In this document: positions 1 to 7,885 of the stretch, one piece after another
How the letters are laid out: each line of letters opens with the position of its first letter
How positions within the stretch are numbered: the stretch's first letter is position 1
Assembly: GCA_028527945.1 (NCBI GenBank)
Contig: JAQQAK010000213.1
Location: 1 to 36,540 of the forward strand
Origin: Spirochaetaceae bacterium
Lineage (GTDB): Bacteria; Spirochaetota; Spirochaetia; UBA9216
Length of the DNA: 36,540 bases
Direction of reading: 5' to 3'
Translations under genes and position numbers: made by a program
Notes under the pieces: model-generated
Seen by the model: only the letters and a program-made list of their open reading frames with translations
Told to the model about the DNA's origin: nothing
Database searches by the model: none

Positions 1-78
1 GCAGAGAGGTTTTCTGAAAATATAAATAACAGAAGTAGAATAAAAAAGGTACAAAGTCTCAACCTTCTGAATGCGTAA
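1..78 (+). CDS. Possible C-terminal tail of a gene entering from the left edge
   Basis: Frame 1 is open from the first base to a TAA at 76-78, giving about 25 residues that end LNLLNA. The other two plus-strand frames close within 25 bases. A candidate plus-strand terminator follows at 99-150, which fits the end of a gene. The stretch is too short to assign a family and may be chance. Confidence 0.2.
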   Translation, partial: AERFSENINNRSRIKKVQSLNLLNA

Positions 79-98
79 CCCTTCCTCGTCTTTTTATG

Positions 99-150
99 CT
101 TCAAAACGAAATTACAGGTACTGTCATTTTTTTGTTTTGAAGTTATTTTT
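99..150 (+). terminator. Candidate plus-strand terminator
   Basis: The 9-base arms CTTCAAAAC (99-107) and GTTTTGAAG (134-142) are perfectly complementary. The loop is 26 bases and holds a smaller ACAG/CTGT hairpin. The second arm is followed by a T-rich run. It would end a transcript coming from the left edge. The large loop keeps confidence low. Confidence 0.35.
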
Positions 151-172
151 TTGAGCCTCATTTCAATATTAA

Positions 173-192
173 AAGTTTACTCATATAAACTT
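173..192 (-). terminator. Weak candidate terminator of the D-amino-acid operon
   Basis: A perfect 7-bp stem (AAGTTTA/TAAACTT, 6-base loop) lies about 70 bases past the racemase stop. On the minus strand it is followed by a T-rich stretch. It has almost no GC pairs, so it would be a weak terminator. Confidence 0.3.
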
Positions 193-263
193 CTCTTGAC
201 AACAGCTTGAAAATTACAAATTCAGAATATTTTTCAAAAACCTGTTTGTTATAGCAGAGAGTC

Positions 264-1037
264 TTAAATGTGAGCTTGTTTAAAATATTCATTCAGCATT
301 GCTTTGGCCATGCTTTTTACTGGATCAATTACTGGTATATTTTTTTCTCTTTGAGATATGGCTAATGGAAGTTCTGTACATCCCAGAACAATTTTTTCTG
401 CTCCAATATTTCCTAATTCTTCAATAAATGAGTTTAGTTCTTTTCTTGCCTTCGTTGTAGGAGGGCTGTAAGATTTTAATCCCCATTCTGTGTTATATAT
501 TAAGTTGTGAACTTTTTCTTGTTTTTCATATGGTAGTTCTACCGGAATATAGCCAGCTTTTGTTAAATGATTTTTCCATACCAATGACTTTCTTGTTCCT
601 GTTGTTGACAGTAAGCCTATGCGAGAACCTTCGGAATATTCGTTTTGAAGATCTTTAATTGTTTCATCAAGCATATTGATGATTATAATTTCTGTGTTGA
701 AAGTAATCTTGTTAGATAATCTTCTTTTGAATGCGTTAAAAATAGGTTTCGCGTGAAAGGTGTTGCATGGAACTCCAATTATAAAACGATCAAATTGAGA
801 TGAATAAGATTTACAACTTTTTGCCACTATTTCTGCCATTTTTATTCCTGGATTAGTCGTTTCATTTTTTAGAAGGAATTCTGTACGATCTGGAATGTAC
901 GAAGAAAATGACAAGTGTAAAATAGGAAGGTGATCTGAATCTCCATTTGGCGCATTGGTATTCAAAATTATTTTTCTATGAAGTTCAAGTCCAGCCATTG
1001 GTCCGACCCCTCCGCCTATTATAATTAGTGAGCTCAT
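264..1037 (-). CDS. Aspartate/glutamate racemase family protein
   Basis: This is a cytosolic, cofactor-independent amino-acid racemase of about 257 residues, the usual size of the Asp/Glu racemase superfamily. The N-terminal glycine-rich segment GGGVGPMAG and the two catalytic cysteine motifs, PCNT in the first half and GCTE in the second, are all present. In this family the two cysteines act as opposing acid/base residues at the alpha-carbon. The substrate cannot be read from sequence; aspartate, glutamate or another acidic amino acid is possible. It is the last gene of the minus-strand operon. Its ATG overlaps the stop of the upstream peptidase by one base (TAATG), implying translational coupling. 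The context suggests it interconverts D- and L-forms of an amino acid released by the deacylase or peptidase. Family confidence is high, substrate confidence low. Confidence 0.88.
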   Translation of the reverse strand: MSSLIIIGGGVGPMAGLELHRKIILNTNAPNGDSDHLPILHLSFSSYIPDRTEFLLKNETTNPGIKMAEIVAKSCKSYSSQFDRFIIGVPCNTFHAKPIFNAFKRRLSNKITFNTEIIIINMLDETIKDLQNEYSEGSRIGLLSTTGTRKSLVWKNHLTKAGYIPVELPYEKQEKVHNLIYNTEWGLKSYSPPTTKARKELNSFIEELGNIGAEKIVLGCTELPLAISQREKNIPVIDPVKSMAKAMLNEYFKQAHI

Positions 1038-2107
1038 TATTTTTCTTCTATCCTGCTTTCGAGTTTTCCAGAAATAAACTCTTTAAGACTGAAGCGGGTA
1101 TGCCCATCTCTTCCTGTTACTCTTTCTGCGGAAACCAGAGAGTCTATTACTGCTTCTTCAACCGCCTCTGTTGCCGCTGAAAAGAATAAATCAAGGTGAT
1201 CTTCGTGCAAATATTGGTGTTCAAGTATTTCTGTTAACGGATAATGAGGAATTTTATTTCGCGTTGAGAATGATATTACTATTTCACCGCTGCCTGAGGC
1301 TATATAAGCTCCGGTTCTTGCCAAGCCTGAAACAGCTCTTGTTGCAAGTCTTTTTAGCTGCCTGTCTGATAGAGGCGCGTCTGTAGCAAGTATAACAATA
1401 ACAGAACCTTTGTCTGGTGATGTCGCAGACTGAAGTTTTTTAAACAACTCTCCATTGGCTTTTCCGTAGATAGAGAAGTCTTCAAGTTTTCCAAAATTTG
1501 TTAGAACAAGAGCCCCAAGGGTGTAGTTGTCTGATAAGCTTTGCACAATACAGGAGCTTGTTCCTATTCCGCCTTTCATTTCATAGCATGACATTCCCCG
1601 TCCAGCGCCAACAGCGCCGCGTTCAAAGCCCCTTCCAAGGTTACTTTTTGTGTTTTTTAAGGCCTCTTCTATATGACAAGAGCTTATGTGCTGACCTCGA
1701 ATATCGTTGAGAAATCCATCATTGCACTCACATATCACAGGATTAACTGTTCCAGTTGTTGTTCCTATTTGATCGTTTTCATTCAGCATATAGCGGACAA
1801 GGCTGTCAAAGGCTGTTCCAACGCTAAGGGTATTTGTTAAAATAATAGGGGTTTCTATATTGCCTAATTCCTGAATTTGAATCAGGCCCGTTGATTTTCC
1901 AAATCCGTTAATGACATGACAAGCTGCCGGAACCTTGTCTGTGAATATATTCCCCACATGAGGTAATAAAGCTGTTACCCCTGTCTGAATTTTTCCATCA
2001 TTCAGCGTAAAATGTCCGACAGAAACCCCCTCTACATCTGATATTGAGTTAAGCAGGCCGGTGGCGAATTTTCTGTTCTTATTTTGGAGTAGTGAAATAT
2101 CAGGCAT
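1037..2107 (-). CDS. P1 family (S58, DmpA-like) aminopeptidase
   Basis: This resembles the P1/DmpA family of self-processing N-terminal-nucleophile peptidases, which include L-aminopeptidase/D-esterase and beta-peptidyl aminopeptidases. Visible family features are the N-terminal SDVEGVSVGHF segment, TGVTALLPH, a conserved NGFGKSTG region and the GGIGTSS segment. In DmpA the chain is cut before the nucleophilic serine or threonine in that last segment. The length of about 356 residues is normal. I chose the ATG at 2107, which overlaps the end of the upstream membrane gene by 8 bases and has AGAAG just upstream. A TTG at 2137 would add 10 residues. The gene is co-transcribed with a D-aminoacylase and a racemase, so a D-residue- or beta-linkage-containing peptide is a plausible substrate, but that is inference. 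Confidence 0.85.
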   Translation of the reverse strand: MPDISLLQNKNRKFATGLLNSISDVEGVSVGHFTLNDGKIQTGVTALLPHVGNIFTDKVPAACHVINGFGKSTGLIQIQELGNIETPIILTNTLSVGTAFDSLVRYMLNENDQIGTTTGTVNPVICECNDGFLNDIRGQHISSCHIEEALKNTKSNLGRGFERGAVGAGRGMSCYEMKGGIGTSSCIVQSLSDNYTLGALVLTNFGKLEDFSIYGKANGELFKKLQSATSPDKGSVIVILATDAPLSDRQLKRLATRAVSGLARTGAYIASGSGEIVISFSTRNKIPHYPLTEILEHQYLHEDHLDLFFSAATEAVEEAVIDSLVSAERVTGRDGHTRFSLKEFISGKLESRIEEK

Positions 2108-2762
2108 TTGTCTTCTTGTATATAATTCTTGCTGCAATTACTGAAGTCAGAACACAGATCGGAATTGTTATGGCAGTAGGAAAATCTCCAGCTAAATCAA
2201 GAACTATTGCGATAATTATAGGAGTAACTGCAACCTTCCAGTCTTTCAGTATGTAATAAATACCAATTGCACCAAAAAGAGCTGGGAGTATTTGCTCAAA
2301 GGCTGGTTGTATAACTGGTTGCTGAAGAACCCCTTTTAAAGGTACCAAAAGTATTACTCCGGCAATAATGATGATTTCACTGCATATTACAGAGCCGGCT
2401 ATTGCTATTGTAGATATTATTTCACCTTCTTCTGAACCTGCTTTTGTTTTGCAGACTTCCATTGCCATGGCCGCGCTTGGAATTTTCAGGTTTGTAATAT
2501 TGCCTGATAGGTACGCCATATACATTGCTCCAGAACCTAGCATTGCTGTAAATGTAAGAACCTCTACGAGTGAAACTGGCGCCATAAGTACGGATATACT
2601 GAATATCCCCTGAACCAGAGCTTTTAAATCCGGCCCTATACCGAATTTTACAGCCAGAATAATTAATGGAACAAATGTCATAAGAAGGCCAGCTGGCAGG
2701 GTGAGGCGCCCAATTCTGTGATTTATCTTTTCATATTTTTCAGGATTGTGGTTAGTATTCAT
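2100..2762 (-). CDS. Multi-pass membrane protein, probable partner of the DUF5058 protein
   Basis: This hydrophobic protein of about 220 residues has roughly six predicted membrane segments and a short charged N-terminus. I do not recognise a named family with certainty. It directly follows the DUF5058 gene (17-base gap). Pairs of small membrane proteins next to amidohydrolases look like two-component permeases, so a joint transport role is inferred. The ATG at 2762 is preceded by GGGAG at good spacing. An earlier in-frame start at 2810 would lie inside the upstream gene and is unlikely. The stop overlaps the start of the peptidase gene by 8 bases, so the operon is tightly coupled. Confidence 0.75.
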   Translation of the reverse strand: MNTNHNPEKYEKINHRIGRLTLPAGLLMTFVPLIILAVKFGIGPDLKALVQGIFSISVLMAPVSLVEVLTFTAMLGSGAMYMAYLSGNITNLKIPSAAMAMEVCKTKAGSEEGEIISTIAIAGSVICSEIIIIAGVILLVPLKGVLQQPVIQPAFEQILPALFGAIGIYYILKDWKVAVTPIIIAIVLDLAGDFPTAITIPICVLTSVIAARIIYKKTNA

Positions 2763-2779
2763 TTTATTTCTCCCTTTAT

Positions 2780-3496
2780 TTATGTTGTAAGAATGTTCCA
2801 TAATACGCATCCGGCCATTGCTCCGAGCATGCTTATTGTTAAAGCAAATTCTTTTAATTTTTCAAATTTAAACTTGAGAATTATAAGTAGACATACAAGC
2901 ATGATTACCGCTGATATAAGAAATGTCACCAGCGAAATACCGCCTGTAGTAATTGGTGAGGCCATAAAAATTGCGAAAACTCCCATGAAGCATGCTCCAG
3001 TAAGCGATTCTCTCCATTTAGTGTCGCCGTTTTTACCAAGTGTGTATCGTTTTTTAAGACCCTTGTAGAAAATTGAGACGATCATTATAGACCAGAAAGA
3101 GCCTATACACATAATCCACGCAGCATTGGCGAATACTGTGGGGGTAAAACCCTCTCCTCCAAGAGTTGTTACGCCCATTGTTTTGGCTCCAATTCCCGCA
3201 GCCATCAGTTCATAAGGCGCGGAGCCTATCACTGAAAGACGCATCCATGAGATAGGTGTTCCAATTACCGGTGTTATCGCGATAAGTGTCATAACAATCG
3301 GCAGCGCCGGTATGATACTTGTTGTTATGCCGGTTCCAAGGGCCTTTCGCATTCTCTGACTGTCAATGCCTGCAGATTTGCCCCTCTTCCATGCGACAAA
3401 TAAAAACAGTCCTGCCTGAAGAAATACAAAGATGATGACAACTGCTGCTGCAATCATCAGAACAGGTTTGTTAGCAAAATCCAGATAGTTTTTCAT
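2780..3496 (-). CDS. DUF5058 family membrane protein
   Basis: This protein of about 238 residues has six or more hydrophobic segments. It resembles the DUF5058 family: an N-terminal helix entering FANKP, a central SWMRLSVIGSAPYELMAAG region, and GFTPTVFANAAW. The family's biochemical function is not established to my knowledge. The location between an N-acyl-D-amino-acid deacylase and a second small membrane protein suggests a transporter for an N-acylated or D-amino-acid substrate (inference). The ATG at 3496 has GGAG about 7 bases upstream. An in-frame TTG at 3508 is the alternative start but overlaps that ribosome-binding site. The gap to the deacylase stop is 12 bases. Confidence 0.78.
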   Translation of the reverse strand: MKNYLDFANKPVLMIAAAVVIIFVFLQAGLFLFVAWKRGKSAGIDSQRMRKALGTGITTSIIPALPIVMTLIAITPVIGTPISWMRLSVIGSAPYELMAAGIGAKTMGVTTLGGEGFTPTVFANAAWIMCIGSFWSIMIVSIFYKGLKKRYTLGKNGDTKWRESLTGACFMGVFAIFMASPITTGGISLVTFLISAVIMLVCLLIILKFKFEKLKEFALTISMLGAMAGCVLWNILTT

Positions 3497-3508
3497 TCTT
3501 CTCTCCAA

Positions 3509-5095
3509 TTATTTATTCAGCAGAATTTCTCCTGCTGCATTTTCTCTGTAGAAATGAATCTCATCCCCTTCTGATTCATACTCGAGCATACCATTTACGA
3601 AAACGGCTCTGATTCCTTTTGATAGTTGTCCGGGATTCAGATATGATGCGTCTCCGCTTATTTGTTCAGGATTAAAGAGCACTATGTCTGCCTTATTGTT
3701 CTCTATAAGTTTTCCTCTGTCTGTTAATCCCAAAAAATCAGCCGTAGCGCCGCTTGTTTTTCTTATGGCTTCTTCTATTGTTAAAAGTTTATTTTCTCTT
3801 ACATATTTCTGAATAAAAAATGGAAAAGTAGCGAAATTACGAGGATGTCCGTGGAACTCTTTGTTTATATCAAGAGCATAGGCATCTGAGCCTACAACAG
3901 TCATAGGACTTTGCGCTATTACGTTTACATCATCCTCAGCCATTAGGTCTGCTACAATCTCTATACTGCCTTCTTCTTCTATGAGTAAATCATAGGCTGT
4001 TGTGTCAGGATCTTTTCCCAGCTTCTCAGATATTTGAGTGATTGTTTGTCCTATGAAATCTTTATTCTTCTCACTTTTTAAGCTTGTAATCATAATTTTT
4101 GACCATTGAAGCTCGCCGTTATTTCTTATTTCATCACTTATTTTTTTTCTAGTTTCTTGCTGTGATAATCTTTCAAGGATCTCTTCAGGTTTTCCTTTTA
4201 TCACCCAGCGTGGTAGTTCATGAAGCATTGTTGTTGAAGATGCTGTATACGGATAAAAGTCAGCTATTACCTTGAGTCCCTCAGCTTTGCCTTTTTCTAT
4301 CATTTCAAGGGCTTTTGCGGCTTCTCCCCAGTTTCTTACTCCATAAGATTTTAAATGAGAAATTACTACTGGAATCTCTGCTTTTCGGCCTATTTCAAGA
4401 GCTTCTTCAATGCTTGCAAGGAGGTTCTGTGCCTGATCTCTGAGATGGGTGGCGTATATTCCACCGTATTCTGCGGTTACTTTGGCAAGGTATGTTAGTT
4501 CTTCTGTGTCCGAAAAGCATCCAGGTGAATATTCAAGCCCTGTAGAAATTCCCCTGCATCCGTTTTCCATTTCTTCGCGCAAGAGTTTTTCCATCTTCTT
4601 CAGGTTTTTACCACGGGAAGGTTCTGGGTAAAAGCCTGATGTATTAAGACGGAGCATTCCATGTCCTACAAGTGGATAATAATTAAAGCCAATTTTTATT
4701 TTTTTCAGCAGGTCAAAGTAGTCTTTTGAGTTGCTCCATGGAATATCAATATCTTTGTTGAATGACTTCATCATTTCTTTGATTGCCGGTTTTCCATTAC
4801 TGGTAACAGGAAACAAAGAGTAGCCGCAGTTTCCTGCTATTTCAGTTGTTACTCCCTGCGAGAGTTTGTTTTCTTCTCTTGGGTTTGCAAGCGCTTCAAG
4901 ATCGGAATGGCTGTGCATGTCTATAAAACCAGGAGCACATACAAGCTTTGTTGCGTCTATTGTTTTTTCTGATTCAGCATTTTTCAGATTTCCTATTCTT
5001 GCAATTTTGTCTCCTGAGATTCCTATATCACTGTGAAATCCCGGAGCTCCTGTGCCATCAATAATTTGACAGTTTTGTAATATCCATGAGTACAT
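3509..5095 (-). CDS. N-acyl-D-amino-acid deacylase (D-aminoacylase)
   Basis: This is an amidohydrolase-superfamily enzyme of 528 residues, close to the usual D-aminoacylase length, hydrolysing N-acyl-D-amino acids to the free D-amino acid and a carboxylate. The metal and active-site pattern is intact: HSH at 61-63 inside GFIDMHSHSD, Cys90 in GNCGYS, His217 in THLRDQ, His247 in SHLKSYG, and Asp404 in GSDAY. This matches the Cys-His-His metal site and catalytic Asp of characterised D-aminoacylases. No signal peptide is visible, so it acts in the cytosol after import. It is the first gene of the operon, 29 to 45 bases downstream of the repeat/promoter region, with AAGGA upstream of the ATG. Acyl and side-chain specificity cannot be read; dihydroorotase- or hydantoinase-like alternatives are less likely given the Cys90 motif. 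Confidence 0.9.
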   Translation of the reverse strand: MYSWILQNCQIIDGTGAPGFHSDIGISGDKIARIGNLKNAESEKTIDATKLVCAPGFIDMHSHSDLEALANPREENKLSQGVTTEIAGNCGYSLFPVTSNGKPAIKEMMKSFNKDIDIPWSNSKDYFDLLKKIKIGFNYYPLVGHGMLRLNTSGFYPEPSRGKNLKKMEKLLREEMENGCRGISTGLEYSPGCFSDTEELTYLAKVTAEYGGIYATHLRDQAQNLLASIEEALEIGRKAEIPVVISHLKSYGVRNWGEAAKALEMIEKGKAEGLKVIADFYPYTASSTTMLHELPRWVIKGKPEEILERLSQQETRKKISDEIRNNGELQWSKIMITSLKSEKNKDFIGQTITQISEKLGKDPDTTAYDLLIEEEGSIEIVADLMAEDDVNVIAQSPMTVVGSDAYALDINKEFHGHPRNFATFPFFIQKYVRENKLLTIEEAIRKTSGATADFLGLTDRGKLIENNKADIVLFNPEQISGDASYLNPGQLSKGIRAVFVNGMLEYESEGDEIHFYRENAAGEILLNK

Positions 5096-5124
5096 AATTG
5101 GATGTTCCTTTATTTATAAAGAGT

Positions 5125-5168
5125 GCAAATGCTACATAAATATGTTAAAATGATAGCAAATGCTACAT
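5125..5168. promoter_or_regulatory. Two 13-bp direct repeats, candidate RpiR-family operator
   Basis: The sequence GCAAATGCTACAT occurs exactly at 5125-5137 and again at 5156-5168. The starts are 31 bp apart, about three helical turns, so both copies face the same side of the helix. The copy nearer rpiR overlaps the predicted -10 of the deacylase operon. The adjacent regulator gene makes it the likely ligand. A related TGnnGCATTTGC stretch occurs at 6211-6222. Confidence 0.6.
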
Positions 5169-5189
5169 TTACTATAAAAGAAATGTCAA
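5160..5189 (-). promoter_or_regulatory. Candidate promoter of the D-amino-acid operon
   Basis: On the minus strand a perfect -35 (TTGACA, 5184-5189) is followed at 17 to 18 bases by a weak -10 lying inside the second repeat copy. A repressor on the repeats would block it. The poor -10 match keeps confidence moderate. Confidence 0.4.
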
Positions 5190-5265
5190 AGCTTGTAAAG
5201 GCATATATTTTTTAGCAGTCTGAGTCTCTTGAGTTTTTTAGATCTCGCATCAATTTCAGGCTATA

Positions 5266-6132
5266 TTACTGGAATATCCCAAATGTTGAATTATATTCTT
5301 CAAGTTTGTTGAGTGATGTTTTTGTTTTGTTTATATTGCTCCAGCTGTGTTTCTGGATAATAAGCTGTATCAGGGTGAGCATTGGAATGTGTATTTCCAT
5401 ATTAAATCCGGTTGAACGATGGTGTGACAGAGAGAATTGGTAATCGGCTTTTGATGAAAGGGGATGATCCGATGTGTCTGAAATAATTGCCAGAGAAGCT
5501 CCTTTTTTTAGTCCTGCCAGGCAGAATTCTACAGAACGTTTTGGATAGCGTGATACGCTCAATAAAAAGAGTAGGCTTCCTTCTTCTATATGCTGTAGAA
5601 CCGGGTATAGATCGCCTCTTTTCTCGTTCACTATATCTACGTTCAGACCTGTTCGTGAAAGATAATAGTAAAGATATTCAGCCAATCCTCCTGTGCTTTC
5701 CCAGCCTACAATCAAAATGTTTTTATAGGTAGAAAGGCTTTCGGCAAACTTTGTTACCTCGTCAACAGATACCAGTTGACGCAGTTCTGTCAGTATCTTG
5801 TGGTTCAGGGTTAAAAGCTTTTCCAAATCATCATCTTCTGAAGAAGATTTTTCAAAATCGCTAAAACGCTCAACTGTAGTTTTCATTGAGGCAGAAACAT
5901 AGCGCTGAAGATCCTCCTGCATGGCGGAGAATCCCTCGTATTCAAGCGTTTGAGCAAAGCGGATTAACGATGCATCACTCACTTCTATATTTTTTGCGGC
6001 TTCTGCAAGGCTGAAAAAAACCGCGTCTTTGTAGTTCTCTTTCAGATAATCCGCAATTTTCTTTTTCTTTGGTGTCAGTGATGTGTAAACTTTATCAAGA
6101 CGGTTAAAAAAGGTAGATTCTTTTTTTGACAT
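5266..6132 (-). CDS. RpiR/MurR-family transcriptional regulator
   Basis: This is a DNA-binding regulator of about 288 residues with the standard two-domain RpiR layout. An N-terminal helix-turn-helix of about 80 residues (LTPKKKKIADYL, then FFSLAEAAKNIEVSDASLIRF) is followed by a SIS domain from about residue 125 (KNILIVGWESTGGLAEY, SLLFLLSVSRY, AIISD). SIS domains usually bind phosphosugars, and MurR of this family senses N-acetylmuramic acid 6-phosphate. That hints at a cell-wall-derived signal, which is inference only. The gene lies 170 bp upstream of the D-aminoacylase operon in the same orientation, with the repeats in the gap. I chose the second ATG (6132) because GGAG sits about 7 bases upstream; the ATG at 6144 overlaps that site. 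Confidence 0.88.
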   Translation of the reverse strand: MSKKESTFFNRLDKVYTSLTPKKKKIADYLKENYKDAVFFSLAEAAKNIEVSDASLIRFAQTLEYEGFSAMQEDLQRYVSASMKTTVERFSDFEKSSSEDDDLEKLLTLNHKILTELRQLVSVDEVTKFAESLSTYKNILIVGWESTGGLAEYLYYYLSRTGLNVDIVNEKRGDLYPVLQHIEEGSLLFLLSVSRYPKRSVEFCLAGLKKGASLAIISDTSDHPLSSKADYQFSLSHHRSTGFNMEIHIPMLTLIQLIIQKHSWSNINKTKTSLNKLEEYNSTFGIFQ

Positions 6133-6159
6133 GTTCTTCTCCATTTCGGCCTGTATAAC

Positions 6160-6188
6160 TTTATATAAGAGAAATTGCCTGAATGCAA
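6160..6188 (-). promoter_or_regulatory. Candidate promoter of the rpiR-type gene
   Basis: On the minus strand TTGCAT (6183-6188) and TATAAA (6160-6165) are separated by 17 bases, 28 bases upstream of the chosen start. Confidence 0.5.
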
Positions 6189-6228
6189 TAGCTTATCGGT
6201 AGGCTTGCGCTGCTGCATTTGCTCACTG

Positions 6229-6257
6229 TTGAAAGTTTTTATCTCTATATATATAAT
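6229..6257 (+). promoter_or_regulatory. Strong candidate promoter of lysS, apparently leaderless
   Basis: TTGAAA (6229-6234) and a perfect TATAAT (6252-6257) are separated by 17 bases. The ATG at 6267 follows only 9 bases after the -10, so the transcript would have about 0-3 bases of leader and no room for a ribosome-binding site. Confidence 0.65.
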
Positions 6258-6266
6258 CGCTTTACT

Positions 6267-7844
6267 ATGAACATGAAATCAACACACTGGGCCGATATCA
6301 CGGCTGATAAAATAATAAGAGAGAAGGGCGACAAGGATACATATGTCTGCGCTTCTGGAATAACTCCTTCAGGAACAGTTCATATAGGAAATTTTCGCGA
6401 GATTATCTCTGTAGAACTGGTTGTCCGTGCCCTTAGGCAAAAGGGAAAGAACGTAAAGTTTATTTATTCATGGGATGAGTACGACGTATTCAGGAAGGTT
6501 CCTAAAAATATGCCAGAACAGGAGAAGCTTACAGCATGTTTGCGTTATCCTATAACCCTTGTCCCCGATGTTCTTGGTGATGAAGAAAGCTATGCGCGGG
6601 CTAATGAAAAAAGGCTTGAGATTCGGCTTCCAGAGGTAGGGGTTGTTCCTGAGTATATTTATCAGGCTGCTGAATACCGCAAGGGGCGCTATGCTTCTCA
6701 GATGAAGACCGCTCTTGATAAAAGATCTGAGGTAATGGATGTTCTTAATGAGCATAGAACAACACCTCTTGCAGATGACTGGATGCCTGTAAGCGTTTTT
6801 TGTACAGCTTGTAATTGTGACACGACAACGGTTGAAAGCTATGACGGTGATTGGAGTATTACCTATAGCTGTGAATGCGGCCATAAAGAAACGCTTGATC
6901 TTCGTGAAACCGGGGCTGTTAAGCTTCCGTGGAGAATTGACTGGCCAATGCGCTGGAAGGAAGAGGGCGTTGACTTTGAGCCGGCAGGGAAGGATCATCA
7001 CTCTGAGGGTGGTTCATTTGATACATCAAAGGTTATGGTTAACAGAATCTACGGTGGAGAGGCTCCTGTAAGTTTTCAGTATGACTTTATCCGAATTAAG
7101 GGCCGCGGTGGAAAGATTTCTTCGTCTTCAGGTGAAGTTGTTGATCTTGATGATGTTCTTGAGATTTACCAGCCTGAGGTTATTCGTTACATGTTTGCCG
7201 GAACAAGGCCAAACACAGAATTTGCTATTTCATTTGATCTTGATGTTCTCAAGATCTATGAAGATTACGATAAATGTGAGAGGGCTTACTATAATAAGCC
7301 TGAATCAGAAAAGGCTCTTAAAAAATGGGAAAAGCAGGCAAGAATATACGAGCTTTCTCAGGTTTCTGAACCAGAGGCTGAAATGCCTTATCAGATACAA
7401 ATCAGACACCTCTGTAATCTTTTACAGATTCAGTCCGGGGATATCGAAAAGGTTATTGAAAATCTTGGTGATGTAAAACCATCTCAAAAGGCTCGGCTTG
7501 TAAGGCGGGCGGAATGTGCTTGGAACTGGGTTAAAAACTTTGCGCCTGAAGATTTTTGTTTTGAGATTAAAACACCTGAATCACCAAAGGCAGAAGTAAC
7601 AGAGGCTCAGGCTTCTGCTCTAAAGATGCTTGCAGAAGCTGCGAAAGATAAAATGGATTCCATGGATGAACGTGAGTTTAGTACTAACATTTATGCTGCT
7701 GCCGAGGAGAATGGACTTGAGTCTGCTGACTTTTTCCCTGCTATATATCAGGCTCTTATCGGTAAGGATAAGGGACCACGGCTTGTAAGCTTTTTATATT
7801 CAATTGGAAGCGAGCGGGTTTATTCACTCCTTTCATCTTATTAA
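6267..7844 (+). CDS. lysS: Lysine--tRNA ligase, class I
   Basis: This charges tRNA-Lys with lysine in the cytosol. It is the class I (archaeal-type) enzyme, which spirochaetes such as Borrelia and Treponema use instead of the class II form. The product is about 525 residues. The Rossmann-fold HIGH signature appears as HIGN at residues 39-42, and the KMSKS loop as KISSSSG. Paired cysteines between them (CTACNC, CECG) look like a zinc finger, as in class I LysRS. The start is ATG 6267 (or ATG 6273), because the in-frame upstream TTG at 6219 lies inside the promoter. No Shine-Dalgarno precedes either ATG. The gene is divergent from the rpiR-type regulator and converges on dacA. Confidence 0.93.
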   Translation: MNMKSTHWADITADKIIREKGDKDTYVCASGITPSGTVHIGNFREIISVELVVRALRQKGKNVKFIYSWDEYDVFRKVPKNMPEQEKLTACLRYPITLVPDVLGDEESYARANEKRLEIRLPEVGVVPEYIYQAAEYRKGRYASQMKTALDKRSEVMDVLNEHRTTPLADDWMPVSVFCTACNCDTTTVESYDGDWSITYSCECGHKETLDLRETGAVKLPWRIDWPMRWKEEGVDFEPAGKDHHSEGGSFDTSKVMVNRIYGGEAPVSFQYDFIRIKGRGGKISSSSGEVVDLDDVLEIYQPEVIRYMFAGTRPNTEFAISFDLDVLKIYEDYDKCERAYYNKPESEKALKKWEKQARIYELSQVSEPEAEMPYQIQIRHLCNLLQIQSGDIEKVIENLGDVKPSQKARLVRRAECAWNWVKNFAPEDFCFEIKTPESPKAEVTEAQASALKMLAEAAKDKMDSMDEREFSTNIYAAAEENGLESADFFPAIYQALIGKDKGPRLVSFLYSIGSERVYSLLSSY

Positions 7845-7852
7845 GTATAACT

Positions 7853-7885
7853 GATGGAAGAGTGAGTTGAATACTCTCTTCCATC
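7853..7885. terminator. Hairpin between convergent lysS and dacA
   Basis: Perfect 10-bp arms GATGGAAGAG and CTCTTCCATC enclose a 13-base loop. The right arm overlaps the dacA stop codon. Both flanks are only moderately T-rich, so it probably acts as a shared, bidirectional 3' structure. Confidence 0.6.

Noticed and set aside
2763..2810. Longer N-terminus of the 220-residue membrane protein
   Set aside because: It overlaps the upstream gene by 31 bases and has no ribosome-binding site, whereas the ATG at 2762 has GGGAG at good spacing.
6219..6266. N-terminal extension of lysS from a TTG at 6219
   Set aside because: It would lie across a near-perfect TTGAAA-17-TATAAT promoter, and class I LysRS homology begins at about residue 7 of the ATG 6267 reading.
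6468..7001. 177-codon antisense ORF within lysS
   Set aside because: Shadow of the strongly conserved lysS frame; no ribosome-binding site or family resemblance.
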